A stretch of 64,000 nucleotides of DNA from Gemmatimonadota bacterium (lineage in GTDB: Bacteria > Gemmatimonadota > Gemmatimonadetes > Longimicrobiales > Gaopeijiaceae): positions 1 through 64,000 of the forward strand of contig JAURER010000009.1 of the NCBI GenBank assembly GCA_030827315.1, given 5' to 3'. Below, piece by piece: positions 18,695-27,345 of the stretch. The position numbers were made by a program, and so were the translations under genes. Within the stretch, counting starts at the first letter, position 1; each line of letters opens with the position of its first letter. Below the pieces are notes generated by a model. It saw nothing but the letters and a program-made list of their open reading frames with translations. It did no database searches and had not been told where the DNA came from.

Positions 18695-19519
18695 CTAGCG
18701 CCCGGAGAAGGGGTCGACCGTGGGTGGTGCCCTGTTGGCGCGTTCCTCGGCCGACTTCTCCTTGATCTTCCGCGCGGGCACGCCGACGTACACCCAGTGG
18801 GGTTCGGTGGGCTTCGTGAGCATCGATCCTGCGCCGACCATCGAGTCGTCGGCGACGTGCGAGCCGGCGAGGACCGTGGCGTGATAGGTGATCCGCGCGC
18901 CCCTGCCGATGACGGTCTTCGGCAGATAGACGATCCGGCCGTCGACGATGTTGTGAGAGTGCGAGTAGACGTTGGCGAAGTCGGACACCGAAGACCGATC
19001 GCCGATCTCAATGCCCCCGCGGTCGTCGAGAAGGACGTGCCGGTGGATCACCACGCCGTCGCCGACGTGCAGGTTGTATCCGAAGGACACCCGCACGTGT
19101 GTGAACGCCTTGAAGTTCTCCCCGCAGCTGCCGAACACGTGCTTCGCCAGGATACGGCGGAAGCGGATACCCAGCTCCACGTTCTCTCCCAGGCTGCTTC
19201 GGTCGAACATCTCCCAGAGCCAGAGGAGCGGTTTGCGGGGGGCGTAGCGCTTCTCGTCGAGCTCCTGGTAGTACTCGGGCTCGAGGGTGACGTTGCGCGG
19301 ATCCATCTGCGCCAGGGCGACCCGGCCGGACGCCGACATGCTGGAGGCGTCGACGGCGGAGAGGCCGGGGTAGTAGAGATCGGTGAGGATGCCGCGGCAC
19401 AGTTCATCGCGGTCGCACGCCGGATCGTCGAGCGATTCGCGGAGCCACGCGAGCCATTCGTCGTAGAGCGACGCGGCCCCGTCGGCGACGGCCACGGATC
19501 GAAGCGGGAGGAACGACAT
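18695..19519 (-). CDS. Left-handed beta-helix acyltransferase (hexapeptide repeat family)
   Basis: Protein of 274 residues whose second half (about 130-245) is built of hexapeptide turns (LHVGDGVVIHRHVLLDD, IEIGDRSSVSDFANVYSHSHN, TVIGRGARITYHATVLAGSH, DSMVGAGSMLT), ending in the usual YVGVPARKIKEK. This is the CysE/LacA/NodL-type trimeric acyltransferase fold, which transfers acetyl or other acyl groups to sugars or amino acids. The first about 110 residues are an alpha-helical extension rich in acidic and aromatic residues that I cannot assign. A His in the helix (SHSHN) is a plausible catalytic base. No sugar-nucleotide or LPS genes sit next to it, so the acceptor is unknown. Confidence 0.82.
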   Translation of the reverse strand: MSFLPLRSVAVADGAASLYDEWLAWLRESLDDPACDRDELCRGILTDLYYPGLSAVDASSMSASGRVALAQMDPRNVTLEPEYYQELDEKRYAPRKPLLWLWEMFDRSSLGENVELGIRFRRILAKHVFGSCGENFKAFTHVRVSFGYNLHVGDGVVIHRHVLLDDRGGIEIGDRSSVSDFANVYSHSHNIVDGRIVYLPKTVIGRGARITYHATVLAGSHVADDSMVGAGSMLTKPTEPHWVYVGVPARKIKEKSAEERANRAPPTVDPFSGR

Positions 19520-19682
19520 GAAGTGACGTTATCGGGATTGCGGCCGGGAGCAAGGTCACGAAAGCCGGGGAGCGGTCCCCCCGGAGCGATCGGTGTGGGC
19601 GTTTCGAGCCGGGTTCCGAGGCTGTTTCACTTCCCCGCAGCGGTTAGAATTACTGGACAGGCACGCGTACCGGGTCACCAAC

Positions 19683-20060
19683 ATGCACGACGTCCTTCGG
19701 CAGCGGTTGCTGCGCAAGATCGAAAGCCTTCCCGACGAGCGCATCTACCAGGTGCTCGACTATATCGAGTTTCTCGAGTCGAAGTACTCGACGCCCGCGA
19801 GCATCGAGGCTTCGGGCCTGCAGAAGTTCGCCGAGGGGCTGGAAGACAAGATGCGTCGGCGTGCGGTGAGCCCGACGACCATCCGGGAGGCGTTCCAGCT
19901 CATTTCGGCGGCCGACCGGGTCCTGTCCGGAGTCTCTTCCGCCGGCCGCCAGATTCTGAACGACCTCAACCAGGTCATCGAGGCGGAAGGGACACCGCGC
20001 TCGGAGGGCGAGCCCTCGGACGAGACCGTGCGCAACATCGAGGCGGACCCCAGGAAGTGA
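19683..20060 (+). CDS. DUF2281-like small protein, function unknown
   Basis: Predicted 125-residue cytoplasmic, mainly helical protein. The N-terminal LPDERIYQVLDYIEFLESKY resembles DUF2281-type proteins, which are often small antitoxin-like or regulatory partners, but here no toxin gene follows. The rest is a predicted amphipathic helix pair and a charged tail. The frame is open from 19593, but the first 30 codons give a Cys/aromatic-rich start without a ribosome site, so I prefer the ATG at 19683. It sits alone before guaB, with 154 bases between. Confidence 0.6.
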   Translation: MHDVLRQRLLRKIESLPDERIYQVLDYIEFLESKYSTPASIEASGLQKFAEGLEDKMRRRAVSPTTIREAFQLISAADRVLSGVSSAGRQILNDLNQVIEAEGTPRSEGEPSDETVRNIEADPRK

Positions 20061-20074
20061 GGGCGCCCTGATCG

Positions 20075-20103
20075 TTGACGCCCCGGGGACGTGCGGATAT
20101 CGT
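20075..20103 (+). promoter_or_regulatory. Predicted promoter of guaB
   Basis: TTGACG (20075-20080), a 17-base spacer and TATCGT (20098-20103). RNA would start near 20110 and carry a leader of about 105 bases before the guaB ATG, containing the two hairpins listed separately. A seven-codon open frame (20109-20132, MERVKLL) begins at the predicted start site; it could be chance. Confidence 0.4.
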
Positions 20104-20156
20104 CCGCCATGGAACGAGTGAAGTTGCTCTGAGTCATCGCGCGCTCGCGCTGCGGA

Positions 20157-20189
20157 GCCCGGTCGCCGGGCGCCCCAGGCGGGCGTTTT
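20157..20189 (+). terminator. Tandem hairpins with U-run in the guaB leader (possible attenuator)
   Basis: Two adjoining inverted repeats: GCCCGG-TCG-CCGGGC (20157-20171) and CGCCC-CAGGC-GGGCG (20171-20185), the second followed directly by TTTT (20186-20189) and a further CGCTTT. The shape is that of a Rho-independent terminator, 25 bases before the guaB start. It could end transcripts from the gene upstream or act as an attenuator for guaB. The stems share one base, so they may be alternatives rather than simultaneous. Confidence 0.4.
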
Positions 20190-20214
20190 CGCTTTCGAGA
20201 GAGGTCCTGGGTTC

Positions 20215-21690
20215 ATGTCTGACGGCTCCGCGAACGGCCGTATCGTCAAAGAAGCTCTGACGTTCGACGACGTCCTCCTCATCCCGGGGCACTCGCTTGT
20301 GCACCCGAAGGACACCGACGTCTCCTCGAAGGTCTCCCGCGGCATCGAGCTCCGCATCCCGCTGCTCTCGGCCGCCATGGACACGGTCACCGAGTCCGCG
20401 ATGGCAATCCAGATGGCGCGTGAAGGGGGCCTCGGGATCATCCACAAGAACCTCTCTCCCCAGTTGCAGGCGGAGGAAGTCGATCGGGTGAAGCGGTCGG
20501 AGAGCGGCATGATCATGAACCCGATCACGCTGACCTCCGACGGTCTGCTACAGGACGCACACGCGCTGATGGCGCGTTTCTCGATCAGTGGTGTCCCCAT
20601 CGTCGACGACGAGGGGCGGCTGGTCGGTATCATCACAAACCGCGACCTCCAGTTCGAGACGGATCTCACCCGTCCCATCTCCGCCGTGATGACAGCGGAG
20701 GAGCTCGTCACCGTGCCCGAGGGCACGACGCTCGAGCAGGCGCAGGACATCCTCCATCGGCACCGCATCGAAAAGCTCCCCGTCGTCGACGGGGAGGGAC
20801 GGCTCAAGGGGCTGATCACGGTCAAGGACATCTTCAAGCGCCGGATGTACCCTGACGCCTGCAAGGACCGGCACGGGCGCCTTCGGACCGGGGCTGCCAT
20901 CGGCGCTTCGCTGGCCGACCTCGACCGCGCGAGGCTGCTCGTGGACGCCGGCGTGGACCTTCTGGTGGTCGACACGGCCCACGGGCACTCGGAGGGCGTG
21001 CTTCAGGCGGTCGCCCGCGTCCGCGAAGCCTTCCCCGACGTTCAGCTCGTGGGCGGAAACGTGGGGACGGTCGACGGGGCCCGGGCGCTCGTGGAGCGGG
21101 GCGTAGACGCGGTGAAGGTGGGTGTCGGTCCGGGCTCCATCTGCACGACGCGGATCGTCACCGGGGTGGGTCTGCCGCAGCTCACGGCCATCATGGATGC
21201 CGTCGCCGGCGCGGACGGCGCCGTTCCGGTCATCGCCGACGGCGGCGTCCGGTATTCCGGTGACCTCGTGAAGGCGCTCGCGGCCGGGGCGCATTCCGTC
21301 ATGATGGGCTCGATGTTCGCCGGCACCGACGAGTCGCCTGGCGAGACCTTCCTGCTCGAGGGAAGGCGCTTCAAGACCGTCCGCGGCATGGGGTCGCTCT
21401 CGGCCATGGAGCAAGGGTCCGCGGACCGCTACTTCCAGGAGGGCGAGATGGAGAAGCGGAAGCTCGTGCCCGAAGGGATCGAGGCGAGGGTGCCGTACAA
21501 GGGTCCGGTCTCGGACACCATCTACCAGCTCGTGGGCGGGCTGCGGGCCGGCATGGGGTATTGCGGCGTCGGAACGATCGACGAGCTGCGCACGAAGACG
21601 CGCTTCAACCGGGTGACCACGGGTGGGCTGCGCGAGTCGCATCCGCACGACGTGACCATCACCCGTGAGGCGCCGAACTACCACATGTAG
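20215..21690 (+). CDS. guaB: Inosine-5'-monophosphate dehydrogenase
   Basis: Cytoplasmic NAD-dependent enzyme that turns IMP into XMP, the committed step of GMP synthesis. The 491-residue chain has the catalytic TIM barrel interrupted by two CBS domains (about 95-215). The active-site loop [18 protein letters not shown] places the catalytic cysteine at residue 310, and the flap region contains the usual [16 protein letters not shown]. The ATG at 20215 has a GAGAGAGG ribosome site at 20197-20204. The lytic transglycosylase gene starts one base after the stop, so read-through or coupling is likely. Candidate promoter and leader hairpins precede it. Confidence 0.97.
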   Translation: MSDGSANGRIVKEALTFDDVLLIPGHSLVHPKDTDVSSKVSRGIELRIPLLSAAMDTVTESAMAIQMAREGGLGIIHKNLSPQLQAEEVDRVKRSESGMIMNPITLTSDGLLQDAHALMARFSISGVPIVDDEGRLVGIITNRDLQFETDLTRPISAVMTAEELVTVPEGTTLEQAQDILHRHRIEKLPVVDGEGRLKGLITVKDIFKRRMYPDACKDRHGRLRTGAAIGASLADLDRARLLVDAGVDLLVVDTAHGHSEGVLQAVARVREAFPDVQLVGGNVGTVDGARALVERGVDAVKVGVGPGSICTTRIVTGVGLPQLTAIMDAVAGADGAVPVIADGGVRYSGDLVKALAAGAHSVMMGSMFAGTDESPGETFLLEGRRFKTVRGMGSLSAMEQGSADRYFQEGEMEKRKLVPEGIEARVPYKGPVSDTIYQLVGGLRAGMGYCGVGTIDELRTKTRFNRVTTGGLRESHPHDVTITREAPNYHM

Positions 21691-21691
21691 C

Positions 21692-22870
21692 GTGACGAAA
21701 CGACCGTTTGGCGCGTTCCTGGCGAGCCTCGCGATCGCGGGCTGCTCCCCGTACGCCGGGGCAGGGACGTCCGAACCTCCTGCGCCGTACCCGGTGCCGG
21801 AGATCCGGGTTGAGCCCGCGGAACTGGGTCCGATGCCCGAGGTCGGCTACCTGAGCCCACCGCCCGGGGACATCGTTGCGGACCCGATCCTGTCGTCACC
21901 GGTGATGCGCGATCCCGAGTTCCGGGAATCGGTCGCGTGGTGGGTCGACTACTGGTCCGGCGCCGCGCGCCGCGCGTTTCCCGACTTTCTCGCCCGCATG
22001 TCGGTTTACGAGCAGACGGTCGACTCGACGCTGGCGGACCGGGGGCTGCCTCCGTCGCTCCGCTACCTCCCGCTCATCGAGAGCGGGTACAACCCTTCCG
22101 CGCGCAGTCGGGCCAGCGCGGTGGGGATGTGGCAGTTCATGAGCGGCACGGCGCGCGAGCTCGGACTGCACGTTGGACCCTTCGTCGACGAGCGGCGCAG
22201 CCCCTGGCGATCGACGGAAGCTGCCGTCCAGTTCCTCGACGAACTTCACACCGCGTTCGATTCGTGGTTCCTGGTGCTCGCGGCGTACAACGGGGGACCG
22301 AACCGAGCGCGTCGCATCCTCCGGGAGCACGCGCCCCTGGCCCAGCCTTCGGACAGCCTCTTCTGGGCCCTGAGGCAGCATTGGCCGCGGGAGACCCGGG
22401 ACTTCGTCCCGAAGCTCGTGGGTGCGATCATCGTCGCGGGCGCCCCGGAGCGGTACGGTTACGAGCGACCCACGCCGCTCGGGCCGAACCGCTTCGACGA
22501 GGTGGAGGTGCCGGACGCCACCACGGTAGACGTGCTCGCCTCGGCGGCGGGGGTGGACGAACAGACCATGCGTTCGCTCAATCCGGAGCTCTTCCGCGGC
22601 TTCACGCCCCCGGGACGCAGCTGGCGCCTCAGAGTTCCCGAGGGGCGGGGCAGGACCTTCGAGGAGACGTACGCGAGCATCCCGAAGGATCGGCGCATGA
22701 CCGTCGTCGAACATGCGGTCGAGCCCGGGGAGACGCTCTCGCACATCGCGCGCCGCTACGGCGTGACCGTGTCCGACCTCGAGGCGGCGAACCCGGAGGT
22801 GCGTCCGCGCTACCTTCGCGTGGGGGCCCGACTCACCGTCCCGATCCTGCTGGGCCGGGGCGGAGCCTGA
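21692..22870 (+). CDS. Lytic transglycosylase lipoprotein with LysM (MltD-like)
   Basis: Outer-membrane-directed lipoprotein (392 residues) that cleaves peptidoglycan glycan strands with formation of anhydro-muramyl ends. From the GTG at 21692 a signal with lipobox AIAGC appears (Cys18). The SLT domain (about 100-250) carries the catalytic Glu130 in LPLIESGYNPSA, then SAVGMWQFM and AYNGGPNRA, all standard for the family. A diverged LysM-like stretch (about 280-320) is followed by a clear LysM (about 342-388, ETLSHIARRYGVTVSDLEAANP). The start lies one base past the guaB stop; a GTG start with no separate ribosome site suggests translation depends on guaB. Confidence 0.9.
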   Translation: MTKRPFGAFLASLAIAGCSPYAGAGTSEPPAPYPVPEIRVEPAELGPMPEVGYLSPPPGDIVADPILSSPVMRDPEFRESVAWWVDYWSGAARRAFPDFLARMSVYEQTVDSTLADRGLPPSLRYLPLIESGYNPSARSRASAVGMWQFMSGTARELGLHVGPFVDERRSPWRSTEAAVQFLDELHTAFDSWFLVLAAYNGGPNRARRILREHAPLAQPSDSLFWALRQHWPRETRDFVPKLVGAIIVAGAPERYGYERPTPLGPNRFDEVEVPDATTVDVLASAAGVDEQTMRSLNPELFRGFTPPGRSWRLRVPEGRGRTFEETYASIPKDRRMTVVEHAVEPGETLSHIARRYGVTVSDLEAANPEVRPRYLRVGARLTVPILLGRGGA

Positions 22871-22910
22871 CCCGAGGGCGCCGCCCCCGCAGCCGCGACG
22901 AGGAACTCCC

Positions 22911-23399
22911 TCATTCCGCGCTCCAGCGCCCCGACGCACCGCCTTCCTTGCTCAGGAGGCGGATCCCTTCCATCCGCATGCCGCGATCGATCGCCTTGAC
23001 CATGTCGTACACGGTGAGCAGGGCGACGGAGACGGCAGTGAGCGCCTCCATCTCCACGCCGGTCCGGCCGGCGTAGGTCGCCTCCGCGCGGGCGCAGACA
23101 CCCGGAAGGTCCGGGTCGACTCGCAGGGTGACCCGGACCGAGGCGCCCGGGAGCGCGTGACAGAGGGGAATGAGGTCCGCGGTCTTCTTGCCCGCCATGA
23201 TCCCCGCGAGCTCGGCCACCTGCATCGGGTCGCCCTTCTTCGAGCGCCCCGAGACGATCACCTCGAGGGTCTCCGGCTGCATGACGATTTGGCCCTCGGC
23301 GACGGCCACGCGTCGGGTCTCGTCCTTCGCCGTGACATCCACCATGGTCGCCCGCCCCTCCGCGTCCATGTGTGTGAGTCCGTCCGCGCGCTCGCTCAT
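22911..23399 (-). CDS. moaC: Cyclic pyranopterin monophosphate synthase MoaC
   Basis: Second enzyme of molybdenum cofactor synthesis (162 residues): it closes the pyranopterin ring on the product of MoaA. Family marks are [14 protein letters not shown] (about 72-85), the [20 protein letters not shown] block (about 113-132) and KAIDRGM. It is the last gene of the long leftward run and overlaps the holB stop by four bases (ATGA). moaA and the molybdopterin synthase genes are not in the window. The first 15 residues form a short extension before [11 protein letters not shown], which aligns with the usual start; an internal ATG at codon 11 is possible. Confidence 0.94.
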   Translation of the reverse strand: MSERADGLTHMDAEGRATMVDVTAKDETRRVAVAEGQIVMQPETLEVIVSGRSKKGDPMQVAELAGIMAGKKTADLIPLCHALPGASVRVTLRVDPDLPGVCARAEATYAGRTGVEMEALTAVSVALLTVYDMVKAIDRGMRMEGIRLLSKEGGASGRWSAE

Positions 23400-24559
23400 C
23401 GTACAGCTCCGGCCAGGGGAGTGCCCCTCCGGAAGGCGGGGCGCAGGTCGCGGATCAGCGCCGCGACCACGAGTTGGGGGTTCACGTTGCCGCGCGCCAG
23501 TGCGCGGGCCCGTTCCACGGAGGAGAAGGCCTCAGCCACGTCCACCGCCGGTGCCCCGGTGTCGGCGAGGTGCTTCTCGAGCCGGGCCCTCGCGTCCTGG
23601 TTGAAGACGGCGTCACCCGCGCCCGCGGCGACCGCCGCGAGGTCGCGGAGCCACTCCTCGACGAAGGTGAAGAGCTCCACGAAGCTGCGGGCACCCGCCG
23701 GGGGAAAGGAGATGGCGACTTCGTACCCGTCACCGGGCCCGGCTCCCATGGCCGCGACGACGATCTCGTAGGCTCGCCGACGCAGCTGCTCGAGCGGCCC
23801 TGGTTCCCCGTCGTCGGGGAGGAAGGCCACGGCGCGCCCCGGCGAGCCCTGGCCCAGGCGGGCCGCCCACGCCGCCGTCCGGTCGTCGGCCGACGCGTGC
23901 TCGCTCAGGAACGCATGGACGTCCTCGAACGTCAGCGGGGGCACGTGGAGGGGTACCGTGCGGGACCGGATCGTCGGAAGCAGGAGACCGGGCTCGCTGC
24001 TCGTGAGAATGAAGCGCGCCGCGCCCGGCGGCTCCTCCAGGAGCTTCAGCAGCGCGTTTGCGGCCTCCTGGCTCGACTCCTGGGGAACCAGTGCCTCGGC
24101 CTGTCCGACGATGAACACCGGGCCCTCGGCCATGTTGGGTCGCTTGGCCGCCACGGCCCGTAGGTTCGTCACGGTGCCCAGGTAGATGGCGCGCACGTCC
24201 TCGGTCCAGCTGGGGCGGACGGAGTTGGATCGAATCTCGGCGAGCTCTTCGTGCCGGGCCTGCTCGAGCGCGTCGGGCATGCGGTCCGCCGAGACGCCCT
24301 TCGGTCGGGGGAGCGGGAAGTACCAGTGGATATCGGGGTGCTCGAGGGCGAGCGCCATTCGGCAGGGGCCGCAGCAATCGCAGGGGCCGTCCTCAGGGCC
24401 CATGCATACGAGCAGCCGGGCCAGCCACAGGGCCAGGTGCTGCTTGCCCACGCCGCGCGCGCCGTGCAGCAAGAGCGCGCTCGGGAGGACGCCGGCGCCG
24501 TGCGCACGGACCAGCGAAGCCCGCACGGCTTCGTGGCCGCGCAGGGGGTGGAGCGTCAC
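23396..24559 (-). CDS. holB: DNA polymerase III delta' subunit
   Basis: Clamp-loader subunit of 387 residues belonging to the AAA+ replication factor. It has an altered Walker A, GARGVGKQ (about 33-40), and the zinc module [15 protein letters not shown] (about 52-66) seen in DnaX/HolB proteins, followed by the sensor region (LILTSSEP-like [18 protein letters not shown] near 183). The C-terminal part is the helical collar domain. It starts four bases inside the envC-like stop and ends four bases inside moaC, so it is translationally coupled on both sides. Assignment to delta' rather than tau/gamma rests on length and on the divergent Walker A. Confidence 0.88.
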   Translation of the reverse strand: MTLHPLRGHEAVRASLVRAHGAGVLPSALLLHGARGVGKQHLALWLARLLVCMGPEDGPCDCCGPCRMALALEHPDIHWYFPLPRPKGVSADRMPDALEQARHEELAEIRSNSVRPSWTEDVRAIYLGTVTNLRAVAAKRPNMAEGPVFIVGQAEALVPQESSQEAANALLKLLEEPPGAARFILTSSEPGLLLPTIRSRTVPLHVPPLTFEDVHAFLSEHASADDRTAAWAARLGQGSPGRAVAFLPDDGEPGPLEQLRRRAYEIVVAAMGAGPGDGYEVAISFPPAGARSFVELFTFVEEWLRDLAAVAAGAGDAVFNQDARARLEKHLADTGAPAVDVAEAFSSVERARALARGNVNPQLVVAALIRDLRPAFRRGTPLAGAVR

Positions 24560-25761
24560 GGCGCCCCCGGCGGACGGAGCCAGACCAGGGGATCCTGAGC
24601 GCGGGGCGTACCCCCCTCCTCGGGGATGCGGATCTGGAATTCGAGGTGTGGACCCTCGGGGGTGTCGGAGCCACCCACGGTACCGACGACCTGCCCCGCG
24701 GTCACCTCCCGGCCCTCGACGACGCCGATGTCCTCCAGGTACACATAGAGGGTGTACACGCCGTTTCCGTGGCCCAGGATCACGGTGGGGCCGTAGCCCT
24801 CGAACGGCCCGGCGTAGGCAACGGTTCCGTCTCGGACCGCGTGCACGGGGGTGCCGGCCGGCGCGGCGATGCCGATGCCGTTCCAGCGGATGACCGTGCC
24901 GTTCGGGCGACGGTTGGGCCCGAAGCGGTAGATGAGAGAACCCTCGACCGGCCAGTCGAGCGAGCCGGCGTCTCGCGGGCCGATCGCGGCGCCGACCGGC
25001 ACACTCCGCCGCTCGGCCTCGAGGCGACGGCGCTCCAGTTCATCGAGCAGCGTCGTCATGCGCGACTCGTCCGCGGCCAGTTCCTCGATGCGCGACGAGG
25101 CGGTCTGGACCCGCGCTCGGAACTGCTGCAGGGCGGACTGCCGCTCCTGCTCGACGGAACGCAGTTCGACGACCTCGCTGAGCCGATCCTGCCGCAGGGA
25201 GCCCAGAAGCGCCATCCGGTCGCGCAGCGCGTCGTTCTGTGTGAGCAGCTCCAGCTCCAGCGAACTGACCCGCTCGACGAGAGCCTGATCGAAGGCCGCG
25301 ATGCGCTGGAGGTAGCGATACCGGTTGATGAGGTCGGTAAACGAGCTGGCGCCGAGTAGCACCTGCACGGTGTGCGCGGGGCCCATCTTGTAGATGTCGC
25401 GCAGGCGCCGGTACAGCACGGCCTGACTCTCCGCCAGCCGCTCCTGCGACCGGATCAGCTGGCCCGTGGTCTCGCGGATCTGCTGGGCGGTGGCGTCGGA
25501 CTGGAATTCGACCTCCGCAAGCACCGACCGCGAGGCCGACAGCCGACGCTCTACGTTGGCGAGCTCCTCGGCGGTATTTCGGACGCGGTTCCTGGCGTCG
25601 CCGACCTCACGCTCGAGGCGGGCGCGCTCCTCTCGTATCTGCTCGAGTCGGCGCTGACTGGCTCTGATCTCCGCAGTGAGATCGGGCGTCTGCGCGGCGA
25701 GCCTGGCGACGGGCAGTCCGATCAATGCGAAGGCGAGGACGAGCGTGCGCGCCGGGTGCAC
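24556..25761 (-). CDS. EnvC-like murein hydrolase activator (degenerate M23/LytM with coiled coil)
   Basis: Periplasmic protein of 401 residues: signal peptide (1-23), a long coiled coil (about 28-260) and a C-terminal LytM fold (about 285-398). The zinc ligands of an active M23 enzyme are missing: RWNGIGIA stands where HxxxD should be, YVYL replaces YAHL, and PHLEFQ replaces HLHFE. That combination of coiled coil and dead LytM domain is the EnvC plan, in which the protein activates cell-wall amidases at the septum when bound to FtsEX. ftsX ends four bases upstream and ftsE precedes it, which strongly supports this role. Gram-positive PcsB/CwlO partners are alternatives, but those have other catalytic domains. 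Confidence 0.88.
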   Translation of the reverse strand: MHPARTLVLAFALIGLPVARLAAQTPDLTAEIRASQRRLEQIREERARLEREVGDARNRVRNTAEELANVERRLSASRSVLAEVEFQSDATAQQIRETTGQLIRSQERLAESQAVLYRRLRDIYKMGPAHTVQVLLGASSFTDLINRYRYLQRIAAFDQALVERVSSLELELLTQNDALRDRMALLGSLRQDRLSEVVELRSVEQERQSALQQFRARVQTASSRIEELAADESRMTTLLDELERRRLEAERRSVPVGAAIGPRDAGSLDWPVEGSLIYRFGPNRRPNGTVIRWNGIGIAAPAGTPVHAVRDGTVAYAGPFEGYGPTVILGHGNGVYTLYVYLEDIGVVEGREVTAGQVVGTVGGSDTPEGPHLEFQIRIPEEGGTPRAQDPLVWLRPPGAP

Positions 25762-25765
25762 GGGG

Positions 25766-26620
25766 TCAGACCTCCCGCAGATGTCGGCGGATGGCGAAGC
25801 CGCTGGAGATCGCCCCGAAGAGGCCGCCCGCGAGCAGGCCTACGCCCACCCACCAGCCGGGGACCCATGCGATCTCGAAGAGATACGCGTACACGCCGCG
25901 GTAGGTACCGTAGGTAATGGCCCAGGCGATCAAAGCGCCTCCGAGGCCGGCGAGAGCGCCTTCGAGAAGGAAGGGTCTCAGGATGAAGCCGGACGTCGCC
26001 CCGACGAGTCGCATGACGAGGATCTCCTCGCGGCGGGCGAAGATGGCGATGCGTAGCGCAGCGCCGATAATGAGGGCCGCGACGAGCCCGAACGCCCCGC
26101 CCAGCACCGCGGTACTCGCGAAGCCGATCCGGCGGAGCGCGAACAGCCTGTCGACCCACTCCCGACCGTACTGGGAATCTTCGACGAACGGGTAGCCCTC
26201 CGCGGACTCCGCGATCCGGGACACCACTTCGAGACTGCTCTCTCCCGACCGGATCTCGACCTCGAGCGACTGGGGCAGGGGATTTACCTCGGCATCCATG
26301 AAGAGCTCGCCGAACTCGGGAAGCTCGCTTCGTGCCCGCTCCAGAGCGTCGCGTTTCGACACGTAGGTGACGAGGCGGACTTCCTCGAAGCGCGACAATT
26401 CCTCCAGAAGAAGATCGATCTCGCTCTGGCGTGCGTCGTCGCGGAGGTACACCACGACCTCGACGCGCTCCTCGATCGCGGCGAGCGCGAGCTCGAGGTT
26501 GTGCGCGGCCAGCGAGAAGAGGCCCACGACGAAGAGGGCCAGGCCGACCATGGCGGACGAGAGCCCCGTAAGGACCGGTGCCCTTCGGAAGGCAGCGATC
26601 GCCTCTCGCAGCGCGTACAT
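25766..26620 (-). CDS. ftsX: Cell division protein FtsX
   Basis: Integral membrane half of the FtsEX ABC complex, 284 residues. TM1 (about 16-38) is followed by a large periplasmic loop (about 40-165) and three more helices (about 170-195, 215-240, 255-275), the four-helix FtsX/MacB-type layout. The loop is the expected docking site for the EnvC-like protein encoded just downstream. The ATG shares its A with the ftsE stop (TGATG), so ftsE and ftsX are made together. Confidence 0.93.
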   Translation of the reverse strand: MYALREAIAAFRRAPVLTGLSSAMVGLALFVVGLFSLAAHNLELALAAIEERVEVVVYLRDDARQSEIDLLLEELSRFEEVRLVTYVSKRDALERARSELPEFGELFMDAEVNPLPQSLEVEIRSGESSLEVVSRIAESAEGYPFVEDSQYGREWVDRLFALRRIGFASTAVLGGAFGLVAALIIGAALRIAIFARREEILVMRLVGATSGFILRPFLLEGALAGLGGALIAWAITYGTYRGVYAYLFEIAWVPGWWVGVGLLAGGLFGAISSGFAIRRHLREV

Positions 26621-27303
26621 CAGGACGCCTCCGTGCTGGGGGCGGAGTCGTACACGAGTCGACCCTGGTCCAGCTCGAAGACGCGTGCAGTCGAGTGCCG
26701 TCGGAGGACCTCGAGGTCATGGGTGGCCATGAGCACCGCCATCCCCTTGGCGTTGATATCCCAGAGAAGATCCATGACGCCGCGCGTGGCGCGGTCGTCG
26801 AGGTTTCCCGTGGGCTCGTCGGCGAGCAGGACGTAGGGGTCGTTGGCGAGGGCACGCGCGATCGCGACCCGCTGCTGTTCCCCGCCGGACAGCTCGTGGA
26901 CCATCGCCCCGGCCTTGGGGCCGAGCCCGACCTGCGAGAGCAGGCGCTGGGCCTTGGGCTGGATCACCTTCCTGGGTGTGCCGGTGACCTCGAGCACGAA
27001 TGCGACGTTCTCGAGCGCGGTGCGCCCGGGCAGGAGGCGGAAATCCTGAAATACCATTCCCACGCGTCGACGCAGCTTCCACAGCTCGCGCTCGCTGAGG
27101 GTCGCCGAGGAGAATCCGCTCACGCGGACCTCGCCGTCCGTCGGGCGGTCGGCCATGTGAATGAGCCGGAGCGTCGTGGACTTTCCCGAGCCGGAATGAC
27201 CGGTGAGGAACGCGAACTCGCCCTTGCGGAGGTGGAACGAGACGTCGTCGAGCGCGCGACCGCGCTTCGGGTAGTCCTTCGTTACGTGGTTGAGTCTGAT
27301 CAC
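26620..27303 (-). CDS. ftsE: Cell division ATP-binding protein FtsE
   Basis: ATPase of the FtsEX complex (227 residues), which links ATP turnover at the divisome to septal peptidoglycan hydrolysis through the EnvC-like partner. It has Walker A GHSGSGKST (35-43), the ABC signature LSGGEQQRVAIARAL (about 138-152), Walker B VLLADEPTGNLD (about 158-169) and the switch His (MATHD). Length is normal for FtsE, with no extra domain. pdxA lies 42 bases upstream on the same strand. Confidence 0.95.
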   Translation of the reverse strand: MIRLNHVTKDYPKRGRALDDVSFHLRKGEFAFLTGHSGSGKSTTLRLIHMADRPTDGEVRVSGFSSATLSERELWKLRRRVGMVFQDFRLLPGRTALENVAFVLEVTGTPRKVIQPKAQRLLSQVGLGPKAGAMVHELSGGEQQRVAIARALANDPYVLLADEPTGNLDDRATRGVMDLLWDINAKGMAVLMATHDLEVLRRHSTARVFELDQGRLVYDSAPSTEAS

Positions 27304-27345
27304 CGGATCACCGGTCGTGGCCTGACCTCGTTCCGGGAGACAAGG

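Noticed and set aside
19593-19682. 30-codon N-terminal extension of the DUF2281-like protein
   Set aside because: No ribosome site and aromatic/Cys-rich codons unlike the rest; the conserved part begins at 19683.
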